Below are positions 34,331 to 43,064 of a DNA stretch of 64,000 nucleotides, piece by piece. The stretch spans positions 62,001 to 126,000 of the forward strand of contig NZ_FTOM01000001.1 of assembly GCF_900156695.1 (NCBI RefSeq), read 5' to 3'. The notes beneath the pieces were generated by a model, which had not been told where the DNA came from, did not search any database, and saw nothing but the letters and a program-made list of their open reading frames with translations. Within the stretch, counting starts at the first letter, position 1. Each line of letters starts with the position of its first letter. Source of the DNA: Phaeovulum vinaykumarii (GTDB lineage: Bacteria > Pseudomonadota > Alphaproteobacteria > Rhodobacterales > Rhodobacteraceae). The position numbers and the translations under genes were made by a program.

Positions 34331-34359
34331 CTTATACCCAAGGGCGTTCGCAAAGTCAA
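34331..34359 (-). promoter_or_regulatory. Near-consensus sigma-70 promoter facing GTA g1
   Basis: On the minus strand: -35 TTGACT (34354-34359), 17-bp spacer, -10 TATAAG (34331-34336). Transcription would begin near 34324 and run into the hairpin at 34272-34305 before reaching g1 at 34209. It lies between the purU terminator and g1, so it cannot serve purU. Confidence 0.7.
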
Positions 34360-34392
34360 CAGCTAAATTCAGGGTTGTTCGTCCGGGCCACG

Positions 34393-34423
34393 AAAAAGGC
34401 CGCCCGGTCCCCCGCGCGGCCTT
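34393..34423 (-). terminator. Intrinsic terminator of purU
   Basis: AAGGCCGC (34396-34403) pairs perfectly with GCGGCCTT (34416-34423); on the minus strand it is followed by TTTTTCG. It starts 24 bp after the purU stop codon. Confidence 0.85.
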
Positions 34424-34446
34424 CGGCATCGGATCTGTGCGACGGT

Positions 34447-35331
34447 TCAGCCCATGCGCTCGGAGGCATAGCTGCCCGGACTGGCCGGGAAGACCACCGT
34501 CTTGTTTCCATTGAGGAAAACGCGGTGGTGGATATGGGCATGGATGGCCCGCGCCAGAACCTGCGCCTCGACATCGCGGCCCAGGCTCACGTAATCCTCG
34601 GCGCTCTGGGCATGGGTGATGCGCACGGTGTCCTGCTCGATGATCGGACCCTCGTCCAGATCGGCGGTCACGTAATGCGCCGTTGCCCCGATCAGCTTCA
34701 CGCCGCGCTCATAGGCCTGCTTGTAGGGGTTGGCGCCCTTGAAGGACGGCAGGAAGGAATGGTGGATGTTGATGATCCGCCCTTCCATCTTGCGGCAAAC
34801 CTCGTCCGACAGCACCTGCATGTAGCGCGCCAGCACCACCAGTTCCGCCCCCGTCTCCTCGATCGCGGCCAGAAGGCGCGCCTCGGCCTCGGGCTTGGTG
34901 TCCTTGGTCACCTTGATGTGGAAGAAGGGCACGTCATGGTTCACCACGACCTTCTGATAGGTCATGTGGTTCGACACCACGCCCACCAGATCGATCGGCA
35001 GCGCGCCGATCAGGTAGCGATAGAGCAGGTCATTGAGACAATGGCCGAAATTCGACACCATCAGCAGGACTTTCATCCGCTTGTCGGCATCGTGGATGGC
35101 CCATTCCATGTCGAATTTCGCGGCGATGGGGGCAAAGGCCGTGCGCAGCGTCTCGCCGGCTGCGCCCGTTTCCGACACCACCGAAACGCGCATGAAGAAC
35201 ATGCCCGTGATCGGGTCGTCATATTGCGCACTGTCGGTGATATTGCATCCCTGCTCGCTCAGGAACACCGAAATGGCCGCCACGATCCCGCGGCCCGAGG
35301 GGCATTTCACCGTCAGAACGAATGCACTCAT
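34447..35331 (-). CDS. purU: Formyltetrahydrofolate deformylase
   Basis: A 294-residue enzyme that hydrolyses 10-formyl-tetrahydrofolate to formate and tetrahydrofolate, balancing one-carbon pools. It has an N-terminal ACT domain (FVLTVKCPSGRGIVAAISVF) and a formyltransferase-like catalytic domain with VVSNHMTY, ELVVLARYMQVLSDEVC, the active-site NIHHSFLPSFKGANPYKQAY and GATAHYVTADLDEGPIIEQD. The start MSAFVLTVKCPSGRG at 35331 has AGGAAAGGA upstream; the 46-codon open extension is rejected. It is monocistronic with a good terminator. Confidence 0.96.
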   Translation of the reverse strand: MSAFVLTVKCPSGRGIVAAISVFLSEQGCNITDSAQYDDPITGMFFMRVSVVSETGAAGETLRTAFAPIAAKFDMEWAIHDADKRMKVLLMVSNFGHCLNDLLYRYLIGALPIDLVGVVSNHMTYQKVVVNHDVPFFHIKVTKDTKPEAEARLLAAIEETGAELVVLARYMQVLSDEVCRKMEGRIINIHHSFLPSFKGANPYKQAYERGVKLIGATAHYVTADLDEGPIIEQDTVRITHAQSAEDYVSLGRDVEAQVLARAIHAHIHHRVFLNGNKTVVFPASPGSYASERMG

Positions 35332-35486
35332 GCTGGGTCCTTTCCTGACCTGCGGCCGCCGAGAGGGGGAAGGGGGGATGCGCCGCTTGCAGCGACATTT
35401 GCCGCGCGCCCCCACTGCCGCCTGCCCGCGCGCGACCGCCCGCGGGCCAAAGGCGACCTTGCGTCGCAATCGGGGAATTTGCGGGA

Positions 35487-35885
<399 letters not shown>

Positions 35886-36059
35886 TTAGGCCAAAGGGGC
35901 GCGCTTGACCAGAGCTTCGCACGCGCCCGCCTGTCGCGTCCCCGTGATCGCGGCCCGCGGGCGTCCCTTTCGTCGCGGCCAAGGCCCCTTTCGCCGCCCC
36001 CCCTGTGCGGCTAGTCTCGGGCGCATCGCCCCCGGAACCCGCAGGCCCCTGTCCCCCGC

Positions 36060-36629
36060 ATGTCCGCCAGATCTCCCCTTTCCGCCCTGATGACCGGCCT
36101 TGCGCTTGCATCGCTGGCCCTGCCCGTCGCGGCCCAGGGAACGCGGCCCGTGGCCCCCAATGCCGCCATCGCGCCCCTGACCAGCCTGGCCGATGTGGCC
36201 CGCCCCCGCGCCCCGGCCGAAGGCACGCCAGGATGCTGGGCCGAAGACACATTGCCCGCCCATATCGAGACCGTGACCGAACAGGTCCAGATCACCCCCG
36301 AGACGCGCGACCCAAAGACCGGCACCATCACCGCACCGGCCCGCTGGCGCACCGAAACCCATCAGCGCATCGTCTCCGAGCGCACGCGGATGTGGTTCGA
36401 GGTGCCCTGCGCCGAAGACATGACCCCCGAGACGCTCACGCTCCTGCAACGCGCGCTGGCGGTGCGCGGGCTGCTGGCGGGCGCGCCCACGGGCACGATG
36501 GACGCCGCGACCGCGCGGGCTGTGCGGCTCTATCAACGCCCGCGCGGTCTCGACAGCGCGGTCCTGTCGCTGCGCGCGGCGCGCGAACTGGGCGTTCTGC
36601 CCTGGGGCCCGGCGGACAGCGCCGACTGA
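36060..36629 (+). CDS. Exported peptidoglycan-binding-domain protein
   Basis: A 189-residue protein with a signal peptide (residues 1-25, LSALMTGLALASLALPVAAQ). The mature part has a region with two cysteines (GCWAEDTLPA and EVPCAEDMTPE) that could form a disulfide, then a putative peptidoglycan-binding-1 motif (about 135-185: LLQRALAVRGLLAGAPTGTM, DAATARAVRLYQRPRG). A periplasmic wall-associated role is likely. It stands alone on the plus strand and ends at a bidirectional terminator. Confidence 0.78.
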   Translation: MSARSPLSALMTGLALASLALPVAAQGTRPVAPNAAIAPLTSLADVARPRAPAEGTPGCWAEDTLPAHIETVTEQVQITPETRDPKTGTITAPARWRTETHQRIVSERTRMWFEVPCAEDMTPETLTLLQRALAVRGLLAGAPTGTMDAATARAVRLYQRPRGLDSAVLSLRAARELGVLPWGPADSAD

Positions 36630-36668
36630 CGCGCGCACCTCCAACGCCCCCCACGAAACCACCCATGA

Positions 36669-36694
36669 AAAAGGGCGCCCGAAGGCGCCCTTTT
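36669..36694. terminator. Bidirectional intrinsic terminator
   Basis: AAAAGGGCGCC (36669-36679) and GGCGCCCTTTT (36684-36694) form a perfect 11-bp stem with a CGAA loop, flanked by A- and T-runs on both sides. It serves the convergent peptidoglycan-binding protein and Do protease genes. Confidence 0.92.
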
Positions 36695-36730
36695 CCGCGT
36701 TTCGAACGCGCGGACCGCGCGCGGGGGGCA

Positions 36731-38251
36731 TCAGGACACCGACACCGCGACAAAGCGCGGCTCGCCACCGCGGCGGATCAGAAGCAGCATCGAGCGCCGC
36801 CCCGCCGCGCGGGTCTCCTCGATGCGCGCTTCCAGATCGCCCAGCGCCGCCACCGGCTGCTGACCGGCCTCGATGATCACATCGCCCGGCCGCAGGCCCT
36901 TGTCCCAGGCGTCGGTGCTCTGGTCCACGTCCTTGACCACCAGCCCCTCGGCACCCGCCGACAGCCCCAGCTCGGAGGCCAGCTCCGGCGTCATCGGCGC
37001 CAGGCGCATGCCCAGGATATCGGCCTCGGCCTTCTGCGGCGCGCGCACGGCGGCGGGAACCGCCTCGCCCTCGGCCAGCTCGCGCCGGCCCAGCGTCACC
37101 AGAAGCGTCTTCGACTTGCCCTCGCGCAGGACCGTCACCCGCACGGCCTCGCCCACCGGCGCATCGGCCACGCGGCGCACCAGATCGCGGGTATCCTTGA
37201 CCTCGCCGCCATCGAAGGCGGTGATGACATCGCCCGCCTCGACGCCCGCATCGCGCGCCGGCCCCTCGGGCACCTCGGTCACCAGCGCCCCCGCGCCGGC
37301 GCTCAGGCCCATGGCCTCGGCCATGTCGGGGCCGATGTCCTGGATCTTGACGCCCAGCCAGCCGCGCCGCGTCTCGCCGTATTTCTTGAGCTGATCGACC
37401 ACCTTCGAGACGACATTCGACGCCATCGAGAAGCCGATCCCGATCGAGCCGCCATTGGGCGACAGGATCGCGGTGTTCACCCCGATCACCTGCCCGTCCA
37501 TGTTGAAGAGCGGCCCGCCCGAATTGCCGCGGTTGATGGCGGCATCGGTCTGAAGATAGTCGTCATAGGTGCCCGACAGCTCGCGGTTGCGCGCCGAGAC
37601 GATCCCGGCGCTGACCGAGAAGCCCTGCCCCAGCGGGTTGCCGACCGCCATCACCCAGTCGCCGACGCGCGCCAGATCGCTGTCGCCGAAGCTGACATGC
37701 GACAGCGGCTTGTCGCTCTCGACCTTGAGCACGGCGATATCGGTCTTGGGATCGGTGCCCACCACCTTGGCAGGCAGCGTGTCGCCGCCGAAGAATTCGA
37801 TCTGGATCTCGTCGGCGCCTTCGATCACGTGGTTATTGGTGACGATGAACCCATCTTCCGAGATCACGAAGCCCGAGCCCAGCGCGTTCGACCGCTGCGG
37901 CGTGCCGGGGCGCTGGCCGGGCATGCCGAAGTCGCGGAACAGATCCTCGAAGGGCGAACCGGGCGGGAACACCGGCCCGCGCAGCGTCGGCGCGGCGACC
38001 ATGGTCGTGGTGGTGATGTTGACGACCGCCGGGCTGACCTGTTCGACCAGCGAGGCAAAGCTCTCGGGGGCGGCGCGGGCAAAGCTCGGCGCGGGCTGGA
38101 CCAGGGCGACCGACAGCCCCAGGACGACCGCCGCCGCCAACCGCGAGGCGGCACGGGTTCCGGCCCGCGCAAGCCCCGGTCCCGCCCCCGCTGGCGCGCG
38201 CGCTTTCCCGATTTCGGCTTTCGTGGAGACCGTCCGGTCCGACTTCCTCAT
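36731..38251 (-). CDS. Do/DegP-like periplasmic serine protease
   Basis: A 506-residue HtrA-family protease for envelope protein quality control. A positively charged N-region leads to a signal segment (about 35-60, RLAAAVVLGLSVALVQPAPS). The trypsin-like domain holds the catalytic triad H141 (VTNNHVIEG), D171 (TDIAVLK) and S244 (RGNSGGPL). Two PDZ domains follow (about 300-390, GWLGVKIQDIGPDMAEAM; and 415-506). Length and two PDZ domains fit the DegP/DegQ/MucD group. It lies upstream of no obvious operon partner, but DUF2065, hflC and hflK are encoded just before it on the same strand, an arrangement common in alphaproteobacteria. Confidence 0.95.
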   Translation of the reverse strand: MRKSDRTVSTKAEIGKARAPAGAGPGLARAGTRAASRLAAAVVLGLSVALVQPAPSFARAAPESFASLVEQVSPAVVNITTTTMVAAPTLRGPVFPPGSPFEDLFRDFGMPGQRPGTPQRSNALGSGFVISEDGFIVTNNHVIEGADEIQIEFFGGDTLPAKVVGTDPKTDIAVLKVESDKPLSHVSFGDSDLARVGDWVMAVGNPLGQGFSVSAGIVSARNRELSGTYDDYLQTDAAINRGNSGGPLFNMDGQVIGVNTAILSPNGGSIGIGFSMASNVVSKVVDQLKKYGETRRGWLGVKIQDIGPDMAEAMGLSAGAGALVTEVPEGPARDAGVEAGDVITAFDGGEVKDTRDLVRRVADAPVGEAVRVTVLREGKSKTLLVTLGRRELAEGEAVPAAVRAPQKAEADILGMRLAPMTPELASELGLSAGAEGLVVKDVDQSTDAWDKGLRPGDVIIEAGQQPVAALGDLEARIEETRAAGRRSMLLLIRRGGEPRFVAVSVS

Positions 38252-38386
38252 GGCTCAAACCTCCGTTTGCAGCATGCAGCCCAAGCGGCCGCGGGTGCGT
38301 CATAAATGACCCTGCCCGGATTTCTGCACAAGGCAACCATCCTTTCGCGGCGCGTCACATGCCCGTGACAGGCAAGTTGTGGCCGA

Positions 38387-38707
38387 TCATGCGCAAATCT
38401 CTGCCGAAGCCGTTGAAAACACCGAAGGAATGAAACGCAAGAAGGCGCGCGGGACGCGCGCCTTTCGAAGCGGGGGGCACTCAGGCACCCCCGGTGAGCG
38501 GATCAGCCACAGAAGGCCGATGCCGATCGTCATTGCCACAAGGCCAAGATTGCGGCGCATCTCGGGCGACAGCTCGGCCAGCGCCGCCAGCACCCGCTCG
38601 ATCTGGCGGGGGGCCAGCGCCAGCACCAGCCCCTCGACGATCAGCACCGCCGCCAGCGCGGCCACGATCAGCCCCGGCGACAGCGCGGGCAACCCCGCCC
38701 CGCTCAT
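38387..38707 (-). CDS. DUF2065 membrane protein with unusual C-terminal extension
   Basis: The first 70 residues match DUF2065: two hydrophobic helices (LIVAALAAVLIVEGLVLALA and LGLVAMTIGIGLLWLIR) around APRQIERVLAALAELSPEMR. Family members normally stop soon after the second helix (about 60-70 residues). Here the frame continues for about 35 charged residues (VPECPPLRKARVPRAFLRF) that are encoded across a perfect terminator-like hairpin at 38442-38464. An out-of-frame TGA lies just before that hairpin, so a frameshift or sequencing error is suspected. It sits between hflC and the Do protease gene. Confidence 0.75.
   Translation of the reverse strand: MSGAGLPALSPGLIVAALAAVLIVEGLVLALAPRQIERVLAALAELSPEMRRNLGLVAMTIGIGLLWLIRSPGVPECPPLRKARVPRAFLRFIPSVFSTASAEICA
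38442..38464 (-). terminator. Terminator-like hairpin at the 3' end of the hflKC-DUF2065 unit
   Basis: AAGGCGCGC (38442-38450) and GCGCGCCTT (38456-38464) form a perfect 9-bp stem with a 5-nt loop, followed on the minus strand by CTTGCGTTTC. It lies within the present DUF2065 reading frame. Confidence 0.6.
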
Positions 38708-38746
38708 GGCGCGCGCCGGTTCATGCGCGCGCCCGCGCCGGTCCGA

Positions 38747-39631
38747 TCAGCGGGCCGGCGCACCATGCCCCTCGGGCGTCTTCAGATAGTCGAAGAAGAC
38801 GCTGTCGGGACGCATCACGATCGACGAATTCCCGGCCTGAAGCGCGCGCTCATAAGCGGTCAGCGAGCGGGTGAAGGCAAAGAATTCGGGATCGCGGCCA
38901 AAGGCTTCGGCATAGATGCTGTTCCGCGCGGCATCGGCTTCACCGCGGATCACCTCGGCCTGTTTCTTGGCCTCGGAGGTCAGCTCGACCACGGTCCGGT
39001 CGGCCGCCGCCCGCACCCGCTGCGCGGCCTCGCCACCCCGCGCCCGCTCGTCGGCGGCCTCGCGTTCGCGCTCGGCGCGCATCCGCGCGAAGGTGGCGGC
39101 AAGGTTCTGGTCAGGCAGATCGGTGCGCGTCAGCCGCACGTCGATCACATCGACGCCCAGCGCCGCGGCTTCCTTCTTGGCCAGATCGCGGATGCGGTTC
39201 ATCAGCACGGTGCGGTCGTTCGACAGCACGTCGGTCGAAGGCACCGCCCCCATCACCTCGCGGATGGCATTGACGATCAGGTTCTGAAGCCGGTCCTGCG
39301 CCAGCCGCTCGCCCTGCGCGCCGACCGCCTGACGGAAGCGCACCACGTCGATGATGCGCCAGCGCGCGAAGGCGTCGACCACCAGCCGGCGGTCATCGAG
39401 CGGCGTCACCTCGAGCGGCGGGGTCGTCAGGCTCAGGATGCGGTCCTCGTAGCGGACGACCTCCTGCACCACCGGCAGCTTGAACGCCAGGCCGGGGCCT
39501 TCCTTGACGGCCTTGACCTCGCCGAACTGGAGGACCAGCGCCTTTTCGCGTTCGTCCACGGTGTAGATCGCGCTCAGCACCAGACCGCCCAGAACGACCA
39601 CGGCGGGAACCAGGAATTGCGAACGTGCCAT
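38747..39631 (-). CDS. hflC: HflC, modulator of FtsH protease
   Basis: A 294-residue SPFH protein anchored by one N-terminal helix (FLVPAVVVLGGLVLSAIYTV), with the bulk in the periplasm. Family features are VDEREKALVLQFGEVKAVKE, GPGLAFKLPVVQEVVRYEDR and the long coiled-coil around AREREADERARG-type sequence (MRAEREREAADERARGGEAA). With HflK it forms a cage around FtsH. The start at 39631 is two bases after the hflK stop, so translation is coupled. The tail ends DYLKTPEGHGAPAR. Confidence 0.95.
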   Translation of the reverse strand: MARSQFLVPAVVVLGGLVLSAIYTVDEREKALVLQFGEVKAVKEGPGLAFKLPVVQEVVRYEDRILSLTTPPLEVTPLDDRRLVVDAFARWRIIDVVRFRQAVGAQGERLAQDRLQNLIVNAIREVMGAVPSTDVLSNDRTVLMNRIRDLAKKEAAALGVDVIDVRLTRTDLPDQNLAATFARMRAEREREAADERARGGEAAQRVRAAADRTVVELTSEAKKQAEVIRGEADAARNSIYAEAFGRDPEFFAFTRSLTAYERALQAGNSSIVMRPDSVFFDYLKTPEGHGAPAR

Positions 39632-39632
39632 C

Positions 39633-40790
39633 TCAGTTGCCCCCCGCCTTCTGCGCCGTGCCCGTCGGGCGCAGCTGGTCAAGCGGCAGATAGGGCACCA
39701 CGCCGCCCGTCTCGCCGGTCACATCGTCCAGGATGACCTTGTTCACGTCGCCCAGAACCTTCTCCATCGTTTCCAGATACATCCGTCGCCGCGTCACCTC
39801 GGGCGCCTTGACATATTCGTCATAGACCGCCTTGAAGCGGCTGGCCTCACCCTCGGCTTCGTTCACGACGCGCGCGCGATAGGCCTCGGCATTCTCGACC
39901 AGCTGCGCGGCGTCCCCGCGCGCCCCGGCCAGAACCCGGTTGGCATAGGCATCGGCTTCCTTCTCGAGCCGGTCACGCTCCTGCTGGGCGGCCTGCACTT
40001 CGCGGAAGCTGTCGATCACCTCGCGCGGAGGGTCGGCACGGTCGAAGTTGATCCGGATCACGCTGATCCCGGCATCATAGCTGTCGAGCGTGTTCTGGAC
40101 GGCTTCCTTCAGCTCCTGACCGATCGTGCCGCGGTCGCGGTTGAGGATCGGCGCCAGCTCCGAACGCGCGATGATGTCGCGCATGGCGCTTTCGGCCACG
40201 GCGCGGATCGTGCCTTCGGGATCGGCCAGGTTGAACAGAAACTTGGCCGGGTCGGCCACGTTCCAGACCACCTGGAATTCGATATCCACGATGTTCTGGT
40301 CGCGGGTCAGCATCAGGCCGCTGTCCTGCGCGCCCATGCGCCCGGTGCCGATGTCGATGGTCCGTTCGGCCGACAGCTGCACCAGCTCGGCCCTGACCAC
40401 CGGCCAGGGGGCAAAGTTCAGACCCGGCTCGCCCACACCGACGAAACGGCCGAACATCAGCTCGACCGAGCGTTCCTCGGTGCGCACGGTGTAAAGCGAC
40501 AGATAGACCCAGCCGGCGACCAGCGCCAGAAGGCCCAGCGCCACCCCCCCGCGCGAGAAGCCGCCGCCCGCGGGCGCCGCCCCCTTGCCGCCGCGACGGC
40601 CGCCGCCGCCCGGCCCGGACGGGCCGCCGCGCCCGCCCATCAGGACGCGCAATTGCTCCGAGCCCTTCTTCATGATCTCCTCGATCTCGGGGATCGGCGG
40701 CGCCTCGCCCGGCCGCCGCGGGCCGTCGTTGCGGCGCCCGTCGCGCGGGTCCTCGTCGTTGCCTCCCCCCCAGGGGCCACCGTTGCTCAT
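39633..40790 (-). CDS. hflK: HflK, modulator of FtsH protease
   Basis: A 385-residue SPFH protein. The N-terminal 85 residues are glycine/arginine-rich and cytoplasmic (GGPWGGGNDEDPRDGRRNDG), then a transmembrane helix (about 87-105, GVALGLLALVAGWVYLSLY) and the SPFH domain (TVRTEERSVELMFGRFVGVG, INFDRADPPREVIDSFREVQ). It is the first gene of the hflK-hflC-DUF2065 unit and pairs with HflC in the membrane. Confidence 0.95.
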   Translation of the reverse strand: MSNGGPWGGGNDEDPRDGRRNDGPRRPGEAPPIPEIEEIMKKGSEQLRVLMGGRGGPSGPGGGGRRGGKGAAPAGGGFSRGGVALGLLALVAGWVYLSLYTVRTEERSVELMFGRFVGVGEPGLNFAPWPVVRAELVQLSAERTIDIGTGRMGAQDSGLMLTRDQNIVDIEFQVVWNVADPAKFLFNLADPEGTIRAVAESAMRDIIARSELAPILNRDRGTIGQELKEAVQNTLDSYDAGISVIRINFDRADPPREVIDSFREVQAAQQERDRLEKEADAYANRVLAGARGDAAQLVENAEAYRARVVNEAEGEASRFKAVYDEYVKAPEVTRRRMYLETMEKVLGDVNKVILDDVTGETGGVVPYLPLDQLRPTGTAQKAGGN

Positions 40791-40851
40791 GCCGTCCTCT
40801 CGTCTAACTTCGTTCGGGCTCTCACCGGACTTGGGCGCATTGCCCCCGATT

Positions 40852-42207
40852 TCAAGCCGTTCGCACAGGATTTCTCATGGTGACAAGCTCTTCGGCCATG
40901 GTCGGATGGACCGCGCAGGTGCGGTCGAAATCCGCCTTGGTCGCGCCCATGCCAATCGCCACCGCAGCCAGCTGGATCATCTCGCCCGCCTCGGGGGCCA
41001 CGATGTGACAGCCCAGCACCCGGTCAGTCTGCGCACAGACGACCAGCTTCATCATCACCCGCATCGACCGTCCGGCAAAGCTCTGCCGCATCGGCCGGAA
41101 GGCGGCCTGATAGACATGGATCGGCCCCTTCTCGCGCGCGGCTTCCTCGGTCAGGCCCACCGCGCCCAGCTCGCAGGGCTGGGTGAAGACCGCCGCCGCC
41201 ACCAGCCCGTGATCGACCGTCCGCGGCATGTTGCCAAACAGCGTGTCGGCAAAGGCATGCCCCTCGCGGATCGCCACCGGCGTCAGCGCGATGCGGTCGG
41301 TCACGTCGCCCACCGCATGGATCGAAGGCACCACGGTCTGCGACCATTCATCGACCGGCACCTCGCCGCGCCGGCCCGGCGTGATCCCCGCCGCCTCAAG
41401 GCCCAGCCCGTCGGTGTTGGGCACCCGCCCCGTGGCATAGAGCACCGCACCGAAGACCCGTTCCGACCCGTCGCGGCCGCGCACCAGATAGCCGCCGTCG
41501 CGGGGCTCGATCGCCTCGACATCGCAGCCCACATGCAGCCGGATGCCCGCCTCCTGCATCAGCTCGGCGACATGGCCGCGCGCCTCGTCGTCGAACCCGC
41601 GCAGGATCTGCGCGCCGCGGTAATATTGCGTCACCTCGACGCCCAGGCCCTGAAGGATGCAGGCGAATTCGCAGGCGATGAAGCCACCGCCCACGATCAG
41701 CACGCTTTCGGGCAGCCGCTCGAGGTTGAAGATATCGTCCGACACCAGCACATGTTCGCGGCCCGGAAAGTCGGGCACGAAGGGCCGCCCGCCGGTGGCG
41801 ATCAGGATATGGCGCGCGCGCAACTCCGTCCCGTCCGCCAGCCGCACGGTATGCGGGTCAACCAGCGTGGCGCGGCTGTCATGGACGGTGACGCCCGCAT
41901 TGACCAGCCCCGCGCGATAGAGCCCCTCGAGCCGGTCAAGCTCTGCCCCCAGCCGGGCCCGGAACTGCCCCCAGTCGAAATCGCCGGCCGAAACCTGCCA
42001 GCCGTAATGCGCCGCATCCTCGAAGGCGGCGGGATAGCCCGAGGCAAAGACCATCAGCTTCTTGGGCACGCAGCCGCGGATGACGCAGGTGCCGCCCATC
42101 CGGCTTTCCTCGGCCAGCGCAACCTTGGCGCCATGGCCCGCAGCGATCCGCGCCGCGCGCACCCCGCCCGAGCCGCCGCCGATGACGAACAGATCCACGT
42201 CGAACAT
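40852..42207 (-). CDS. gor: Glutathione-disulfide reductase
   Basis: A 451-residue flavoprotein that reduces oxidised glutathione with NADPH. The FAD-binding GGGSGGVRAARIAA, the redox-active disulfide GGTCVIRGCVPKK (C41, C46), the NAD(P)-binding GGGFIACEFACILQGLG and the C-terminal catalytic histidine in CAVHPTMAEE are all present. The variant IRGCVPKK is the glutathione-reductase form rather than that of lipoamide dehydrogenase. It starts MFDVDLFVIGGGSGG and lies 68 bp after rpiA on the same strand, so the two are probably co-transcribed. Confidence 0.94.
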   Translation of the reverse strand: MFDVDLFVIGGGSGGVRAARIAAGHGAKVALAEESRMGGTCVIRGCVPKKLMVFASGYPAAFEDAAHYGWQVSAGDFDWGQFRARLGAELDRLEGLYRAGLVNAGVTVHDSRATLVDPHTVRLADGTELRARHILIATGGRPFVPDFPGREHVLVSDDIFNLERLPESVLIVGGGFIACEFACILQGLGVEVTQYYRGAQILRGFDDEARGHVAELMQEAGIRLHVGCDVEAIEPRDGGYLVRGRDGSERVFGAVLYATGRVPNTDGLGLEAAGITPGRRGEVPVDEWSQTVVPSIHAVGDVTDRIALTPVAIREGHAFADTLFGNMPRTVDHGLVAAAVFTQPCELGAVGLTEEAAREKGPIHVYQAAFRPMRQSFAGRSMRVMMKLVVCAQTDRVLGCHIVAPEAGEMIQLAAVAIGMGATKADFDRTCAVHPTMAEELVTMRNPVRTA

Positions 42208-42275
42208 GTCTTCTCCTTCGCGTCCCCCCGCAGATCGGCCGGCCAGCGCGGGGCGGCCGGCGCGCGGGGTTCGCG

Positions 42276-43064
42276 TCAGTCGCCCAGGTCGGTGAACAGG
42301 TTCTCGGTCTCGAGAAAATCGATCCGGTCGTGCTGCACCGTGCCCTGGTTGATGTCGCGGATCTCGACGCGCCCGTCGCCCTGCCCCACGATCACCACAT
42401 CGCAGATATCGATGAACAGCCCGTTTTCAACCACGCCGGGGATCTGGTTCAACACCAGCGCAAGCTGCCGGGCATTGCCGATGCGGTTCAGATGAAGGTC
42501 CACGATGTAATTGCCCTCGTCGGTGACGAAAGGCCGCTCGCCGTTCATGCGCAAGGTGGTCTCGCGCCCCAGAACGTCCAGCGACACCAGCGTTTCCTCG
42601 ATCAGCGCGCGCGAGGTCTGCCAGCCGAAGGGGATCACCTCGACCGGCAGCGGAAAGGCGCCCAGCTGCGCCACTTCCTTGGCCGCATCGGCGATCACGA
42701 TCATCTGATCCGAGGCCGTGGCCACGATCTTTTCCTGCAAGAGCGCGCCGCCGCCGCCCTTGATCAGGTTCAGCTGCGGGTCGAATTCATCGGCGCCGTC
42801 GATGGTCAGATCCAGCCATTTGGCCTCGTCCAGCCCGATGACGGTGATCCCCACCTCGCGCGCCAGATCCGCCGTCCGGGTCGAGGTCGGAACGCCGGTG
42901 ATGCGCAACCCCTCCTCGCGCACCATCTCGCCCAGAAGCCGCACCATCCAGGCCGCCGTCGACCCGGTGCCCAGCCCCAGCCGCATGCCGTCCTCGACAT
43001 ATTCCACCGCACGGCGCGCGGCAGCGAACTTGGCCTTGTCAATCGGGGAAAGCTCTGCGGGCAT
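42276..43064 (-). CDS. rpiA: Ribose-5-phosphate isomerase A
   Basis: A 262-residue enzyme that interconverts ribose 5-phosphate and ribulose 5-phosphate in the pentose phosphate pathway. It has the phosphate-binding LGLGTGSTAAWMVRLL, the catalytic TIDGADEFDPQLNLIKGGGG and the lysine/glutamate site in GGGALLQEKIVA. The C-terminus (about 235-262, EIRDINQGTVQHDRIDFLE) is a little longer than in E. coli. The ATG at 43064 has AGGAG 8 bp upstream; the longer open frame is rejected. It starts a likely rpiA-gor transcript. Confidence 0.95.
   Translation of the reverse strand: MPAELSPIDKAKFAAARRAVEYVEDGMRLGLGTGSTAAWMVRLLGEMVREEGLRITGVPTSTRTADLAREVGITVIGLDEAKWLDLTIDGADEFDPQLNLIKGGGGALLQEKIVATASDQMIVIADAAKEVAQLGAFPLPVEVIPFGWQTSRALIEETLVSLDVLGRETTLRMNGERPFVTDEGNYIVDLHLNRIGNARQLALVLNQIPGVVENGLFIDICDVVIVGQGDGRVEIRDINQGTVQHDRIDFLETENLFTDLGD

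Noticed and set aside
34270-34514. Plus-strand small ORF starting after GGAGGACATG (MKKAAAGCTRAACRP)
   Set aside because: The Shine-Dalgarno-like sequence is only 2 bp from the ATG, and the frame crosses two minus-strand terminators and enters purU antisense; no family resemblance.
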